Below, one piece after another: positions 17,517-26,129 of a DNA stretch of 64,000 nucleotides. The DNA is taken from the NCBI RefSeq assembly GCF_002532045.1, contig NZ_NWTG01000001.1, positions 372,001 through 436,000 on the forward strand, written 5' to 3'. The position numbers were made by a program, and so were the translations under genes. A model generated the notes under the pieces. The model saw only the letters and a list, made by a program, of their open reading frames with translations, was not told the DNA's origin and did not search any database. The DNA is from Bradyrhizobium sp. C9. GTDB taxonomy: Bacteria; Pseudomonadota; Alphaproteobacteria; Rhizobiales; Xanthobacteraceae. The first letter of the stretch is position 1; each line of letters begins with the position of its first letter.

Positions 17517-18500
17517 CTAGCGCGCTCGACGCCGCATCGTGGCGCGGATGTCGGAGGGGGAGGCGCCGTAGCGGCGGCGGAACGTGCGGTTGAAGTAGGA
17601 CAGATCGCCGAATCCGGCTTCGAACGCGAGGCTGCTGATGTTGCGATCGCCCCAGCGCGGATTGGTCAGCAGGCGATGGCTCTGCGTCAGGCGGGCGTTG
17701 AGGACGAATTCGGTGAAGCTCGTTCCCTCGTCGGCGAACAGGCGCTGGAGACTGCGCGGCGAGAGATTCTGACGTGCCGCGACGGTGATCAGCGTGAGGT
17801 CGAGATCAGAGAGACGCGCATGGATGTCGGCTTTGGCGGCGGCAAGCCGCGCGGCGCGCAAGCCCCGGTCCTTCGCCACAGCCGCCGCGTCGCGGGTGGC
17901 GCCGATCACCAACGCCACGAGGTCGTAGATATGGGTGACGATGGCTTGCCGCAGTTCGGGCGCCGACATCGGTTCCATGCGGATCAGCTTTTGGAGATAG
18001 AAGGTCAGCAGTTTCAAGGCCTCGGTATCGCGCGGCACCGGGCGCATCAGCGCATCTTCGGGATACGACACGAGCGGCGTTAGCGCGTTGCGCCGCAGCC
18101 GCAGGCTGAGGAAGCGCGTCAGCGACGGAGAGATGCTCACCCACGGCTCCGTGGTCGACATCAGGATCGCATCGCCGGCCGCGCCGGTGACCTCGCGACC
18201 CCGGTGCGATAGGACGGGCGTGCCGCTCAGCGAGATGCGGAGCATGAGGTGGTCGGTGCCGTCGAGCAGGTCGTGCGTCACGGCAGTGCGTAGATTGCCG
18301 AGGGTCCAGGATCCAAAGCACAGCTCGGGCAGCGCCTGCGCCGTCGTCTCGGCGTGGAACGGCCCGTCATGCAACGGCATCGTGTCGAATTGAAAGACGC
18401 GGCGTCCGATCGCTTCGCGCCATATCGCGAGCCGGTTCTGCGCCGGCCATTCGGCGGTCGAGAATCGGAGCGTGGTGGGCTCTGGGGACTCTGACATCAT
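17517..18500 (-). CDS. AraC-family transcriptional regulator
   Basis: Regulator of 327 residues. The N-terminal part is an AraC-binding-like domain (FGSWTLGNLRTAVTHDLLDGT, then LMLRISLSG and AGDAILMS). The C-terminal DNA-binding domain has LITVAARQNLSPRSLQRLF and ISSLAFEAGFGDLSYFNRTF, ending GASPSDIRA. Two ATGs (18500 and 18497) are equivalent starts; upstream extension is Pro/Gln/Arg-rich and unlikely to be coding. It stands alone between the aspartokinase gene (convergent) and the sugar-type importer (same strand, 390 bases upstream). Its target cannot be assigned. Confidence 0.88.
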   Translation of the reverse strand: MMSESPEPTTLRFSTAEWPAQNRLAIWREAIGRRVFQFDTMPLHDGPFHAETTAQALPELCFGSWTLGNLRTAVTHDLLDGTDHLMLRISLSGTPVLSHRGREVTGAAGDAILMSTTEPWVSISPSLTRFLSLRLRRNALTPLVSYPEDALMRPVPRDTEALKLLTFYLQKLIRMEPMSAPELRQAIVTHIYDLVALVIGATRDAAAVAKDRGLRAARLAAAKADIHARLSDLDLTLITVAARQNLSPRSLQRLFADEGTSFTEFVLNARLTQSHRLLTNPRWGDRNISSLAFEAGFGDLSYFNRTFRRRYGASPSDIRATMRRRAR

Positions 18501-18890
18501 GGGCTCGTCGGCGTATGTGCTCTGATCTGTGTTGCCGCATTGTGGCACGAGTGTCCCGCTCCTGACGAACGTCAAATCCGCCACGCTGGGTTCAAAAGGT
18601 TGGGGCTGACGTCTCTGTCCCAAGTCCTTGACGCGCCAGGCCAAGCCAAGCTCGATCGGCCATCGCTGTACGGGGAGTCGACGAGGGAGCTTGTTCGGCG
18701 TGCGCGAGGGTTCCGTGACGCGCGTAACGGTCTCATTTGTGTAGTTTCTGAATATTAGAAATATATCCCTGAGTTGCCCGACGTGTCAAGTTGCCTGGTC
18801 GAACGCCGGCCGCCGCCGGCTACTTTGCATGGGGTTGTTTTCGATATTTTGGCGGCGTCTCCTGCGACGACCCCATCACTTCATATTGCC
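18501..18890. promoter_or_regulatory. Gene-free interval upstream of AraC gene
   Basis: A 390-base interval after the importer operon. It includes an AT-rich stretch around 18738-18775 with TTTCT-GAATATT-AGAAA, unlike the surrounding high-GC DNA, likely promoter or operator for the leftward AraC gene. No supported small gene. Confidence 0.3.
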
Positions 18891-19715
18891 CTAGCCGCCC
18901 TTCACCGCACCCGCGGTGAGCCCCGCCACGATCTGCCGCTGCGCCATCACGGTGAGCAGCAGCACCGGCGCGGTCACGATCAATGCGGCGGCGGCGAGTG
19001 GGCCCCAGCTCAGCTGATCGAACGAGATCATGTTGTAGACCGCGACCGGGAGCGTGCGGGTCTCGCGCCCGGCCAGCACGATGCCGAACACGAAGTTGTT
19101 CCAGGAGAAGATCACCGCGAGGATGAAGGCGACCGCGAGCCCGGGTTTGGCGATCGGCAGCGCGACATGGCGGAACACCTGCCAGCGGGTGGCGCCGTCG
19201 ATCAGCGCGGCTTCCTCGAGCTCCAGCGGCGTGGTCTCGAAATAGCCGATCATGATCCAGATCACGATCGGCACCGTGACCACGAGGTGGATGATGATCT
19301 GCGGCACCAGCGTGCCGAGCAGGCCGAGCCACTGGAACAGCAGGAACAGCGGGATCAGGTACGACAGTCCCGGCGTGATGCGCGCGATCAGGATCACGAT
19401 CGCCGATTTATGCGCGGCCATCCGCGCAATGCCGTAGCCGGCGGGCACGCCGACCAGCATCGCCAGCCCCGTTGCGCAGCCGGTCACGATCAGGCTGTTG
19501 CTGAAATAGGTCAGGAAGCGGTTGGAGGCGAACACGTCGGCATAGTTCTTCCAGGCGAAGTGCTCCGGGATGAACACCGGCGGATAGGAGGCGTTGTCGA
19601 TCTCGAATTTCAGCGACAGCGAGGCCATCCAGAGAAAGAACAGGATCGCCGGCGAGACGATGACGAACACCGACAGCCATAGCCCGATGCGGCCGAGAAT
19701 CTGACGCAGATTCAT
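18891..19715 (-). CDS. Sugar-type ABC importer permease, MalG-like
   Basis: Inner-membrane permease of 274 residues with six hydrophobic segments. The cytoplasmic EAA loop, which contacts the ATPase, is visible as LEEAALIDGATRWQVFRHVALP (about residues 170-191, given here only as position and key residues E-A-A-x3-G). Belongs to the CUT1 carbohydrate/sn-glycerol-3-phosphate type. The ATG overlaps the stop of the upstream permease gene as ATGA. It is the last gene of a three-gene operon that has no ATPase, so a shared MalK/UgpC-like subunit encoded elsewhere must energise it. Confidence 0.9.
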   Translation of the reverse strand: MNLRQILGRIGLWLSVFVIVSPAILFFLWMASLSLKFEIDNASYPPVFIPEHFAWKNYADVFASNRFLTYFSNSLIVTGCATGLAMLVGVPAGYGIARMAAHKSAIVILIARITPGLSYLIPLFLLFQWLGLLGTLVPQIIIHLVVTVPIVIWIMIGYFETTPLELEEAALIDGATRWQVFRHVALPIAKPGLAVAFILAVIFSWNNFVFGIVLAGRETRTLPVAVYNMISFDQLSWGPLAAAALIVTAPVLLLTVMAQRQIVAGLTAGAVKGG

Positions 19716-20731
19716 GCCTCGCCCCCGAGGGCCGACGTCCACAGCAGGCGCTTGCGCAAGTAGAGCAGCAGTGCCGCCAGTGCCACGATCAGGAGGAAGA
19801 ACACCACCGCGATCGCCGAGCCGTAGCCGAGGTCGTAATAGACGAAGGCGACGCTGTAGAGATAGACGTTGATGGTTTCCGACGCCGAGCCCGGCCCGCC
19901 TTGCGTGATCGCGAAGATGATGTCGAAGCTCTTCACCGCATCGATCATGCGGATCATCCCGGCGATGAACAGGAACGGCATGATCAAGGGCAGCGTGATG
20001 AAGCGGAACACCTGCCAGAAATTGGCGCCGTCGATCTGCGCGCTCTCATAGGGCTCGGTCGGGATCGCGGCGAGGCCGCCGAGCACGATCAGCATCACCA
20101 GCGGCGTCCATTGCCAGGTCTCGACCAGCACCAGCGAGGGGATCACCGTCGTCGGGTTGAACACCCAGAGCTGCGGCGGCAGGCCGATCAGCGACAGCAG
20201 ATAGTTCAATACGCCAAGCTGCGGGTGGAACATCATGGTCCACACCAGCGCGATCGCCACGGGAGTGGCCATCATCGGCATGATGAAGATGCCGCGCAGG
20301 AAGCCGCGCGCGGCGAACTTCTGGTGAAACACCACCGCCGCCAGCGTGCCGAACACCAGCGGCAGCACCACCGACAGCGCGGTGTAGGACAGCGTGTGCC
20401 CGACCGCCTCGACGAAGCGCGGATCGGTCGGAAGCCGCAGATAGTTGGCGAGCCCGACGAAGACGGTCGGCGAGCCGACCTTCCATTCCTGCAGGCTCAT
20501 CCAGATCGTGAACCCCCAGGGAAAGATGATTACCGCCAGCACCACGACGAGCGCCGGGATCACGAACGGCCAGTAGGACGGCGGCCGCCATTCACGCGCC
20601 GGCGCGGCGTCCCCAGAGCCTCCAGCTCTGGACTCTTGTTTTGACGCGTTTTCTTCACGCGAACCGGTACCCACTTCGCTTGAAAACGCTCTGCTGGCCG
20701 CCGCCCGCTCAGCCTGTGTCACCACGCTCAC
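19712..20731 (-). CDS. Sugar-type ABC importer permease, MalF-like, with repeat-encoded N-terminus
   Basis: Inner-membrane permease of 339 residues. The EAA loop (YESAQIDGANFWQVFRFITLP region) and six or more helices mark a CUT1 permease, partner of the MalG-like protein. The first 52 residues are polar and unusual: residues about 14-38 (from RAFSSEVGTG to ESRAGG) are encoded by a copy of a dispersed intergenic repeat read in frame. The GTG start overlaps the binding-protein stop as GTGA, and there is no good start after the repeat, so the repeat is probably translated. The insert precedes the first helix (WPFVIPALVVVLAVIIF), where it could be tolerated. Confidence 0.9.
   Translation of the reverse strand: MSVVTQAERAAASRAFSSEVGTGSREENASKQESRAGGSGDAAPAREWRPPSYWPFVIPALVVVLAVIIFPWGFTIWMSLQEWKVGSPTVFVGLANYLRLPTDPRFVEAVGHTLSYTALSVVLPLVFGTLAAVVFHQKFAARGFLRGIFIMPMMATPVAIALVWTMMFHPQLGVLNYLLSLIGLPPQLWVFNPTTVIPSLVLVETWQWTPLVMLIVLGGLAAIPTEPYESAQIDGANFWQVFRFITLPLIMPFLFIAGMIRMIDAVKSFDIIFAITQGGPGSASETINVYLYSVAFVYYDLGYGSAIAVVFFLLIVALAALLLYLRKRLLWTSALGGEA
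20619..20691. repeat. Dispersed palindromic repeat inside permease coding sequence
   Basis: On the minus strand it begins GAGCGTTTTC and runs through ACCGGTTCGCGTGAAGAAAA to the region of GAGCTGGAGG. It matches the intergenic copy at 30379-30448 over about 70 bases. Short arms GCGTTTTC and GAAAACGC allow a hairpin. Confidence 0.85.
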
Positions 20732-22050
20732 GCTTTTTCACTGCGCTCCAGGATGGGGCGGAACTGCTCATGCGCCTTCTTCAATTCGGTGGCGGGATCG
20801 GCGCCCGACAGCGTCGCGGTCAGCGCCGCACCGACGATGTCGCGGAATTCGGCGACCGGGATGATGACGGGCAGGCCGAGCTTCGAGATTTTTGCGGAAT
20901 CGACCACCGACTGCAGCCATTCCTTGGTTTTCACGCCCTTGGCGACTTCGGCATCGTCGACGATGGAGTTGCGGAACGGCACGCCGCCGCCGGCTTGCAG
21001 CAGGCGGGCGCCTTGTCCGCGCGAGACCACCCATTGGCAGAGCAAATAGGCGGCTTCCTTGTTCTTGCTCGCCGCGGCGATGCCGATGCCGTCGCCATAG
21101 GTCGACGAGAACTTGCCCTTGGGGCCCGCGGGCACCAGCGTGTAGCCGACCTTGCCGACCACGCGCGAGGCGTTGGGGTCCTCCAGCGGCGGCGCCCAGC
21201 CGTCGGCGTCGATCCACATCGCCGAGCGGCCTTGCGTGAACGAGGCCATCGACTCCATCCAGTTGAAGCCGGCGACGCCGGGAGGCGCGCATTTCGTCAG
21301 CAGCCGCTGATAGAGCTTGGTGGCCTCAATCGCCTCGGGACCGTCGGTCAGGATGTTGCCCTTGGCATCGAGGAATTCGCCGCCATAGTTCAGATAGAAG
21401 TTAGTCCACATCGCCATGTTGGCGTTGCGCAGGCCGCGGCCGACGAAGCCGTAGACGCCTTCCTTGGGGTCGGTGAGCTTCTCGGCGGCGACCGCCATCT
21501 CCTCCAGCGTCTTCGGGACCTCGACGCCCTTCTTCTGGAACAGCTCCTTGTTGTAGTAGAGGATGAAATAGTCGACCGACCACGGCAGCGACAGCATCTG
21601 GCCCTTGTCGTTGCGCGCATATTGCAGGCCGGCGGCCGAAAAATCGCTCTCGACGAGATCCGGCAGCGTCATGCTCGGATCCTTGAGATAGCCCGACATG
21701 TCGGCGAGCCAGCCGGCCTTCTCGAATTGCCGCTTCTGCACGTGATAGCTCAGATGCACGACGTCGAAGCTCGGCTTGCCCGACGACAGCTCGATCACGC
21801 ATTTCTGGCGCTGCTGCTGCTCGGGGACCTGCTCGGATTCGACCTTGATGCCGGTGAGCTCGGTGAATTCCTTGATGTACTTTTGCAGATTGTCGCCGCG
21901 CGGTCCCTTGGCGAGGCTGACTTCCAGCGTGGTGCCGGAATATTTCTTCCAGTTGACCTCGGCGCGAGCCGGAAATCCGGTCAATCCAACGGCGCCTGCG
22001 GCGGCCGTGCCGGCCAGCATCTGCCGGCGCGAGATCAGGTGATGCGACAT
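20728..22050 (-). CDS. ABC importer substrate-binding protein, sugar-type (family 1), Tat-exported
   Basis: Periplasmic binding protein of 440 residues. It has a twin-arginine signal (ISRRQMLAG, hydrophobic stretch, cleavage near PARAE). The fold is the SBP_bac_1 type used for oligosaccharides, glycerol phosphate and polyols, with LPWSVDYFILYYNKELFQKKG and AMWIDADGWAPP as typical landmarks. GGGAGAG before ATG 22050 sets the start. It is first in the operon with the MalF-like and MalG-like permeases. The ligand is not evident; neighbours (VOC protein, FAD oxidase) do not indicate a simple sugar. Confidence 0.88.
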   Translation of the reverse strand: MSHHLISRRQMLAGTAAAGAVGLTGFPARAEVNWKKYSGTTLEVSLAKGPRGDNLQKYIKEFTELTGIKVESEQVPEQQQRQKCVIELSSGKPSFDVVHLSYHVQKRQFEKAGWLADMSGYLKDPSMTLPDLVESDFSAAGLQYARNDKGQMLSLPWSVDYFILYYNKELFQKKGVEVPKTLEEMAVAAEKLTDPKEGVYGFVGRGLRNANMAMWTNFYLNYGGEFLDAKGNILTDGPEAIEATKLYQRLLTKCAPPGVAGFNWMESMASFTQGRSAMWIDADGWAPPLEDPNASRVVGKVGYTLVPAGPKGKFSSTYGDGIGIAAASKNKEAAYLLCQWVVSRGQGARLLQAGGGVPFRNSIVDDAEVAKGVKTKEWLQSVVDSAKISKLGLPVIIPVAEFRDIVGAALTATLSGADPATELKKAHEQFRPILERSEKA

Positions 22051-22122
22051 GTTTCTCTCCCTGGACGGTTCTTGTTTGGGAGAGATAGTAGCGTCTGGAC
22101 TTCGTCTGCCTAGCCCCCAGAT

Positions 22123-22154
22123 GCGCGGCGCCGCTGCATAACGTTGCGCCGCGC
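22123..22154. terminator. Hairpin between VOC gene and binding-protein gene
   Basis: Perfect nine-base arms GCGCGGCGC and GCGCCGCGC with a 14-base loop, 12 bases beyond the VOC stop and 72 bases before the binding-protein start. No T-run; possible terminator or leader structure. Confidence 0.4.
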
Positions 22155-22166
22155 AAGGTATGGCAG

Positions 22167-23021
22167 TTATGCCTTGACGAAGGCGAGCAGGGTGCCGTTC
22201 GCAGCGGCCGGCGGCACGGTGATTCCGCTGCCGCTCTTGACGCCGGTCGCGCCCAGCGCCTTCTCGGTTGCGACGAGGTCGGCTGCGATCACGAGGCCGG
22301 CGCCGCCGCGCTCGGACAGGCCATCCAGCGATACGCCGGGATAACGCTTGCCGAGTTGATCCCTGGTCAGGAACACGAAGTCGGCGCGGTCGCCGCCGGA
22401 CGGCACCGCAACCGCACCGTCGGGATCGTTTCTGACCGCGATATCGATCATCCTGGAGAGATGCGCGGCATCGGTTGCAGGATCGGGCGAGACGATCAGC
22501 GCCTGCTTGAGGCGTTTTGCCCCATTGGCGTGCGTCATCAATTCGGGGATCCACACCGTCTCGCGGGTCTTGTGCTGGCAGGCGAAGATCCGGACGCCGC
22601 CGGGCGCCTCGGCGGTCGGCCACTGGAAGGTGCGGAATTTCGCCGCCGAGACCGCGCCGTTCGGCAAGGTCACCGGGCGCTCGAAATCGGTCGGCCCGAT
22701 CGGCGGATAGCCGCGCGCGCGGATCTCCTCGGCGCCGGCGGTGGAATCGACGGCGGTGAACGCGATGCGTTCGATGCCTTCGCCGCGCTTCTCGAGGAAG
22801 GCGCGTGCCGGAGCATTGTGTTCGGTCGGCGTCAGCACGCCGAGCAATTCCATGTAGTCGGGGTCGAACATGATGGTGTAGTTGCCCGATCCCATATGCG
22901 CGCTGTGGGTGCCGCGCGGCGACACGGTGAAGCCGAGCCGCTTGTAATTCTCGGCGGCCTTGTCGAGGTCTTTTACCATGACCACGGCGTGATCGATTCC
23001 GATGACGTTCTTGAGTGCCAC
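22167..23021 (-). CDS. VOC-superfamily protein with glyoxalase-like domain
   Basis: Cytoplasmic protein of 284 residues. The N-terminus GIDHAVVMVKDLDKAAENYKRLGF is the standard start of a glyoxalase/bleomycin-resistance (VOC) module; the residues EGIERIAFTAVDS and the second half fit the Glyoxalase_3 architecture. A metal-binding His is present at the HAV position (residue 11), and Glu in MELLGVL is the likely second ligand. Reaction unknown: isomerase, dioxygenase or lyase roles occur in the family. It is divergent from the FAD oxidase (75 bases between starts) and upstream of the sugar-type importer on the same strand, so it may act on an imported compound. Confidence 0.8.
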   Translation of the reverse strand: MALKNVIGIDHAVVMVKDLDKAAENYKRLGFTVSPRGTHSAHMGSGNYTIMFDPDYMELLGVLTPTEHNAPARAFLEKRGEGIERIAFTAVDSTAGAEEIRARGYPPIGPTDFERPVTLPNGAVSAAKFRTFQWPTAEAPGGVRIFACQHKTRETVWIPELMTHANGAKRLKQALIVSPDPATDAAHLSRMIDIAVRNDPDGAVAVPSGGDRADFVFLTRDQLGKRYPGVSLDGLSERGGAGLVIAADLVATEKALGATGVKSGSGITVPPAAANGTLLAFVKA

Positions 23022-23096
23022 TTCTTGTCTTCCCGGCTGGAATGAGAGAGTAGAGTAAAGCTAACCAGAACGCGCAGGCCCCCGCAAGAAAGGATC

Positions 23097-24467
23097 ATGA
23101 TGAGCAGCAATGCCGTGCGCTGGCCCAATTCGCTCTGGGCAGCAGCGACGCCTCCTGGCCCCGATTGCCCCGAGCTGATCGGCACACAGCAGGCCGATGT
23201 CGTCATCATCGGCGGCGGCTTCACGGGTCTATCGACCGCGCTGCATCTGCGCGAGGCCAATGTCGACGTCGCGATCGTCGAGGCCGCCGAGCCGGGCTGG
23301 GGCGCCTCGGGTCGTAACAACGGCCAGGTGATCCCGACGCTGTCGCGCCCCGATCCCGATGACATCATCAAGAGGCACGGCGCGGCCGGCGAGCGCTTCG
23401 TCGCGATGCTGCGCGACAGCGCCGCGATGCTGTTCGACGTCGTCAAGCGCTACAATATCGAGGCCGAGCAGGAGCAGGCCGGCTGGGTGCAGCCGGTGCA
23501 TTCGCCGGGCCGGATCAAGATCGCGGAGCGGCGGGTGCAGCAATGGTCGAAATTCGGCGCGCCGGTCGAATTGTTGTCACGCGATCAGACGAGGGACATG
23601 CTCGGTTCGGATGCGTGGTACGGCGGCTTCTGGAACAGGACCGGCGGTCACGTCAATCCGCTGGCGCTGGCGCGGGGCCTGGCGCGCACCGTGCTCGGCC
23701 TCGGCGCGCGCATCTACGCCCGTTCCCCCGCGCTGAGCTTCGAGCGCCGCGGCGACCGGTGGGTGGTGAAGACCGAAAAGGGGGAGATCTCCGGCCGTGC
23801 GCTGGTGGTCGCGACCAATGCCTATAGCGGCGAGTTCGCAAAAGCGCTGGTGCCCGAGATCGCGACCGAGGTGATGCCGGTGCTGTCGTGGCAGATGGCG
23901 ACGCAGCCGCTGTCGGACAACGTCCGCAAGACCATCATTCCCGGCCGGCAGGCGATGTCGGACACCCATGGCGAGCTGTATTTTGCGCGCTACGACGCCC
24001 GCAATCGCTTGGTCACCGGCGGCGCCGTGCTCGGCCCTGGCGACAAGACGGCGAGGCTGAAGGGGCGGGTGACGGAGCGGTTGCAGCGCCTGTGGCCGCA
24101 GATCGGCGATGTCTCCTTCGACTATGTCTGGAACGGTTATGTCGGGATGACCGCGGATTTCCTGCCGCGCATGCACCGCCTCGGACCGAACGCCTATGGC
24201 TGGACCGGCTGCAACGGCCGCGCCGTCGCGCTGACGATCCCGCTCGGCCGCGAACTGGCAAAGGCGGTGCAGGGCGTGCCGGAGAGCGAGCTGGCGCTGC
24301 CGTTCACCGAGCCGGTGCAGTACATGGCGCACGGCTTGCTGCGCAAGCTCGCGCCGTGGATGCTGTTGCTCTATCGGCAGCGCGATGCCCAGGAGCTGGT
24401 CAAGGGCGATCGCTTCGAGTTGTTACGCTGGGCAGAGTATCTCCTCGCCTCGCGCCGCTCAGGGTGA
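23097..24467 (+). CDS. FAD-dependent oxidoreductase of DAO family
   Basis: Flavoprotein of 456 residues. The dinucleotide-binding motif VVIIGGGFTGLSTALHL (about 35-51) and the second FAD segment with GASGRNNGQV (about 70-79) are clear; the C-terminal DAO region has WNGYVGMTADFLPRMH. Closest in layout to gamma-glutamylputrescine oxidase and other amine/amino-acid oxidases, which oxidise C-N bonds and make hydrogen peroxide. AAGAAAGGA precedes tandem ATGs at 23097 and 23100; either may be used. It is divergent from the VOC gene and convergent with the Dpp-like operon, which could supply an amino-acid-like substrate. Confidence 0.85.
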   Translation: MMSSNAVRWPNSLWAAATPPGPDCPELIGTQQADVVIIGGGFTGLSTALHLREANVDVAIVEAAEPGWGASGRNNGQVIPTLSRPDPDDIIKRHGAAGERFVAMLRDSAAMLFDVVKRYNIEAEQEQAGWVQPVHSPGRIKIAERRVQQWSKFGAPVELLSRDQTRDMLGSDAWYGGFWNRTGGHVNPLALARGLARTVLGLGARIYARSPALSFERRGDRWVVKTEKGEISGRALVVATNAYSGEFAKALVPEIATEVMPVLSWQMATQPLSDNVRKTIIPGRQAMSDTHGELYFARYDARNRLVTGGAVLGPGDKTARLKGRVTERLQRLWPQIGDVSFDYVWNGYVGMTADFLPRMHRLGPNAYGWTGCNGRAVALTIPLGRELAKAVQGVPESELALPFTEPVQYMAHGLLRKLAPWMLLLYRQRDAQELVKGDRFELLRWAEYLLASRRSG

Positions 24468-24503
24468 ACGCGGACCAACGACGCACCACGCGCGATGGCT
24501 CGA

Positions 24504-26129
24504 TCAGGCGATCAAGGCATCGCGCTTGCGTGTGAAGTCGCCGCCCGGGATCGCCGACAGCAGCGCCTGCGTATACGGATGCTGCGGCCTGCCGAACACC
24601 TCCGAGGTCAGCCCTTGCTCGACCACGGCGCCATCCTTCATCACGGCGACGAGATCGCAGATCTGCGCGGCGACCCGCAGATCGTGGGTGATGAAGATGA
24701 TGGAGAGGCCGAGCTGCTGGCGCAGCCCGGCAAGCAACCTCAAGACCTGCGCCTGCACCGAGACGTCGAGCGCCGAGACCGGCTCGTCCGCGACGAGTAC
24801 ATCGGGCTTGAGCGCCAGCGCACGTGCGAGCCCGATGCGCTGCCGCTGGCCGCCGGAGAATTCATGCGGGAAGCGATCGCCGGCGGACGGATCGAGGCCG
24901 ACCAGTTCGAACAGTTGTCGCGCTTCCGCAATCGCGCTCGCCCGATCGGCGCCGTGCACGATCGGTCCCTGCGCCACGAGTTCGGCCGCCTTGCGGCGCG
25001 GGTTGAGCGAGGCGAACGGATCCTGGAACACCATCTGGATGTGGCGGGTCTCGCGCCTGATCTCCTCGCGGCCAAGCTTCGCCCAGTTCTTGCCGTTGAG
25101 CACGACCGATCCTCGGTCGGGATCGATCAGCCGCACGATGCAGCGCGCAAGCGTCGATTTACCGGAACCGGACTCGCCGACGATGCCGAGCGTCGCGCCG
25201 CGCGGCAGGCGCAGCGAGACGTTCTTCACGGCCTCCGTCACTCGCGCGCCGCGGCCGAGGAAGCCGCCGGTGCGGTAGGTCTTGGAGACGCCGTCGATCG
25301 TGAGAATGTCCTTGCCGGAGAGGATGCGCGGCGGCGGCGCCTTGAGCGGTGGGACCGCCGCAATCAGCTGCCTGGTGTAGGCGTGCTGCGGATCGTTCAG
25401 CACGGTGTCGGCCGCGCCTTGCTCGACGATCGCGCCGTGCTGCATCACCACGACGCGATCGGCGATCTCGGCGACGACGCCGAAGTCATGGGTGATGAAC
25501 AGCACTGCCGTCTTCTTGCGCTGCTGCAGATCGCGGATCAGTTTCAGGATCTGCGCCTGTGTCGTGACGTCGAGCGCGGTGGTCGGCTCGTCCGCGATCA
25601 GGAGCTTCGGGTCCAGCGCAAGCGCCATCGCGATCATGGCCCGCTGGCGCTGGCCGCCGGACAGCTCGTGCGGATAGGCCTTTGCGGCGGCCTTGGGATC
25701 GGGGATGCGGACGTCTTCAAGCAGCGCGCGCACGCGCGCCTGGATATCAGCCTTGGACAGGCCGGTGTGGATCGCAAACATCTCGCCGATCTGGTCGCCG
25801 ATGGTGCGCAGCGGATTGAGCGCCGTCATCGGCTCCTGGAAGATCATCGCAATTCCGGCGCCGCGCACCTCGCGCATTTCGGCCGGATCGGCGGCGCAGA
25901 GATCGCGGCCGTCGAACATCATCCGGCCCCGTTCGATCGTCACCTCGTTCGGCAGCAGCCGCATGATGGCGTTCGCCATCATCGATTTGCCGGAGCCGGA
26001 CTCGCCGACCACGCAGAGGATCTCGTTGGAGGCGACCGACAGGGAAACGTCGGACAGCGCATGCGACCGGTCGGCGCCTTTGGGCAGGCGCACGGTCAAG
26101 GCGTCGAGCGAAAGGACAGTGTCGCTCAT
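24504..26129 (-). CDS. Fused double ABC ATPase of peptide/opine importer (DppD-DppF type)
   Basis: Cytoplasmic ATPase of 541 residues holding two complete nucleotide-binding domains. Domain 1: Walker A GESGSGKSM, signature LSGGQRQ, Walker [13 protein letters not shown]. Domain 2 starts about residue 275 with Walker A GESGSGKST, signature FSGGQRQ and Walker B LVADEPVSALD. Each ends with the oligopeptide-type tail HPYT or HAYT before a proline-rich segment. It replaces the two separate subunits of classic Dpp/Opp systems. The start at 26129 overlaps the permease stop as ATGA. It is last of four genes; convergent with the FAD oxidase. Confidence 0.92.
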   Translation of the reverse strand: MSDTVLSLDALTVRLPKGADRSHALSDVSLSVASNEILCVVGESGSGKSMMANAIMRLLPNEVTIERGRMMFDGRDLCAADPAEMREVRGAGIAMIFQEPMTALNPLRTIGDQIGEMFAIHTGLSKADIQARVRALLEDVRIPDPKAAAKAYPHELSGGQRQRAMIAMALALDPKLLIADEPTTALDVTTQAQILKLIRDLQQRKKTAVLFITHDFGVVAEIADRVVVMQHGAIVEQGAADTVLNDPQHAYTRQLIAAVPPLKAPPPRILSGKDILTIDGVSKTYRTGGFLGRGARVTEAVKNVSLRLPRGATLGIVGESGSGKSTLARCIVRLIDPDRGSVVLNGKNWAKLGREEIRRETRHIQMVFQDPFASLNPRRKAAELVAQGPIVHGADRASAIAEARQLFELVGLDPSAGDRFPHEFSGGQRQRIGLARALALKPDVLVADEPVSALDVSVQAQVLRLLAGLRQQLGLSIIFITHDLRVAAQICDLVAVMKDGAVVEQGLTSEVFGRPQHPYTQALLSAIPGGDFTRKRDALIA

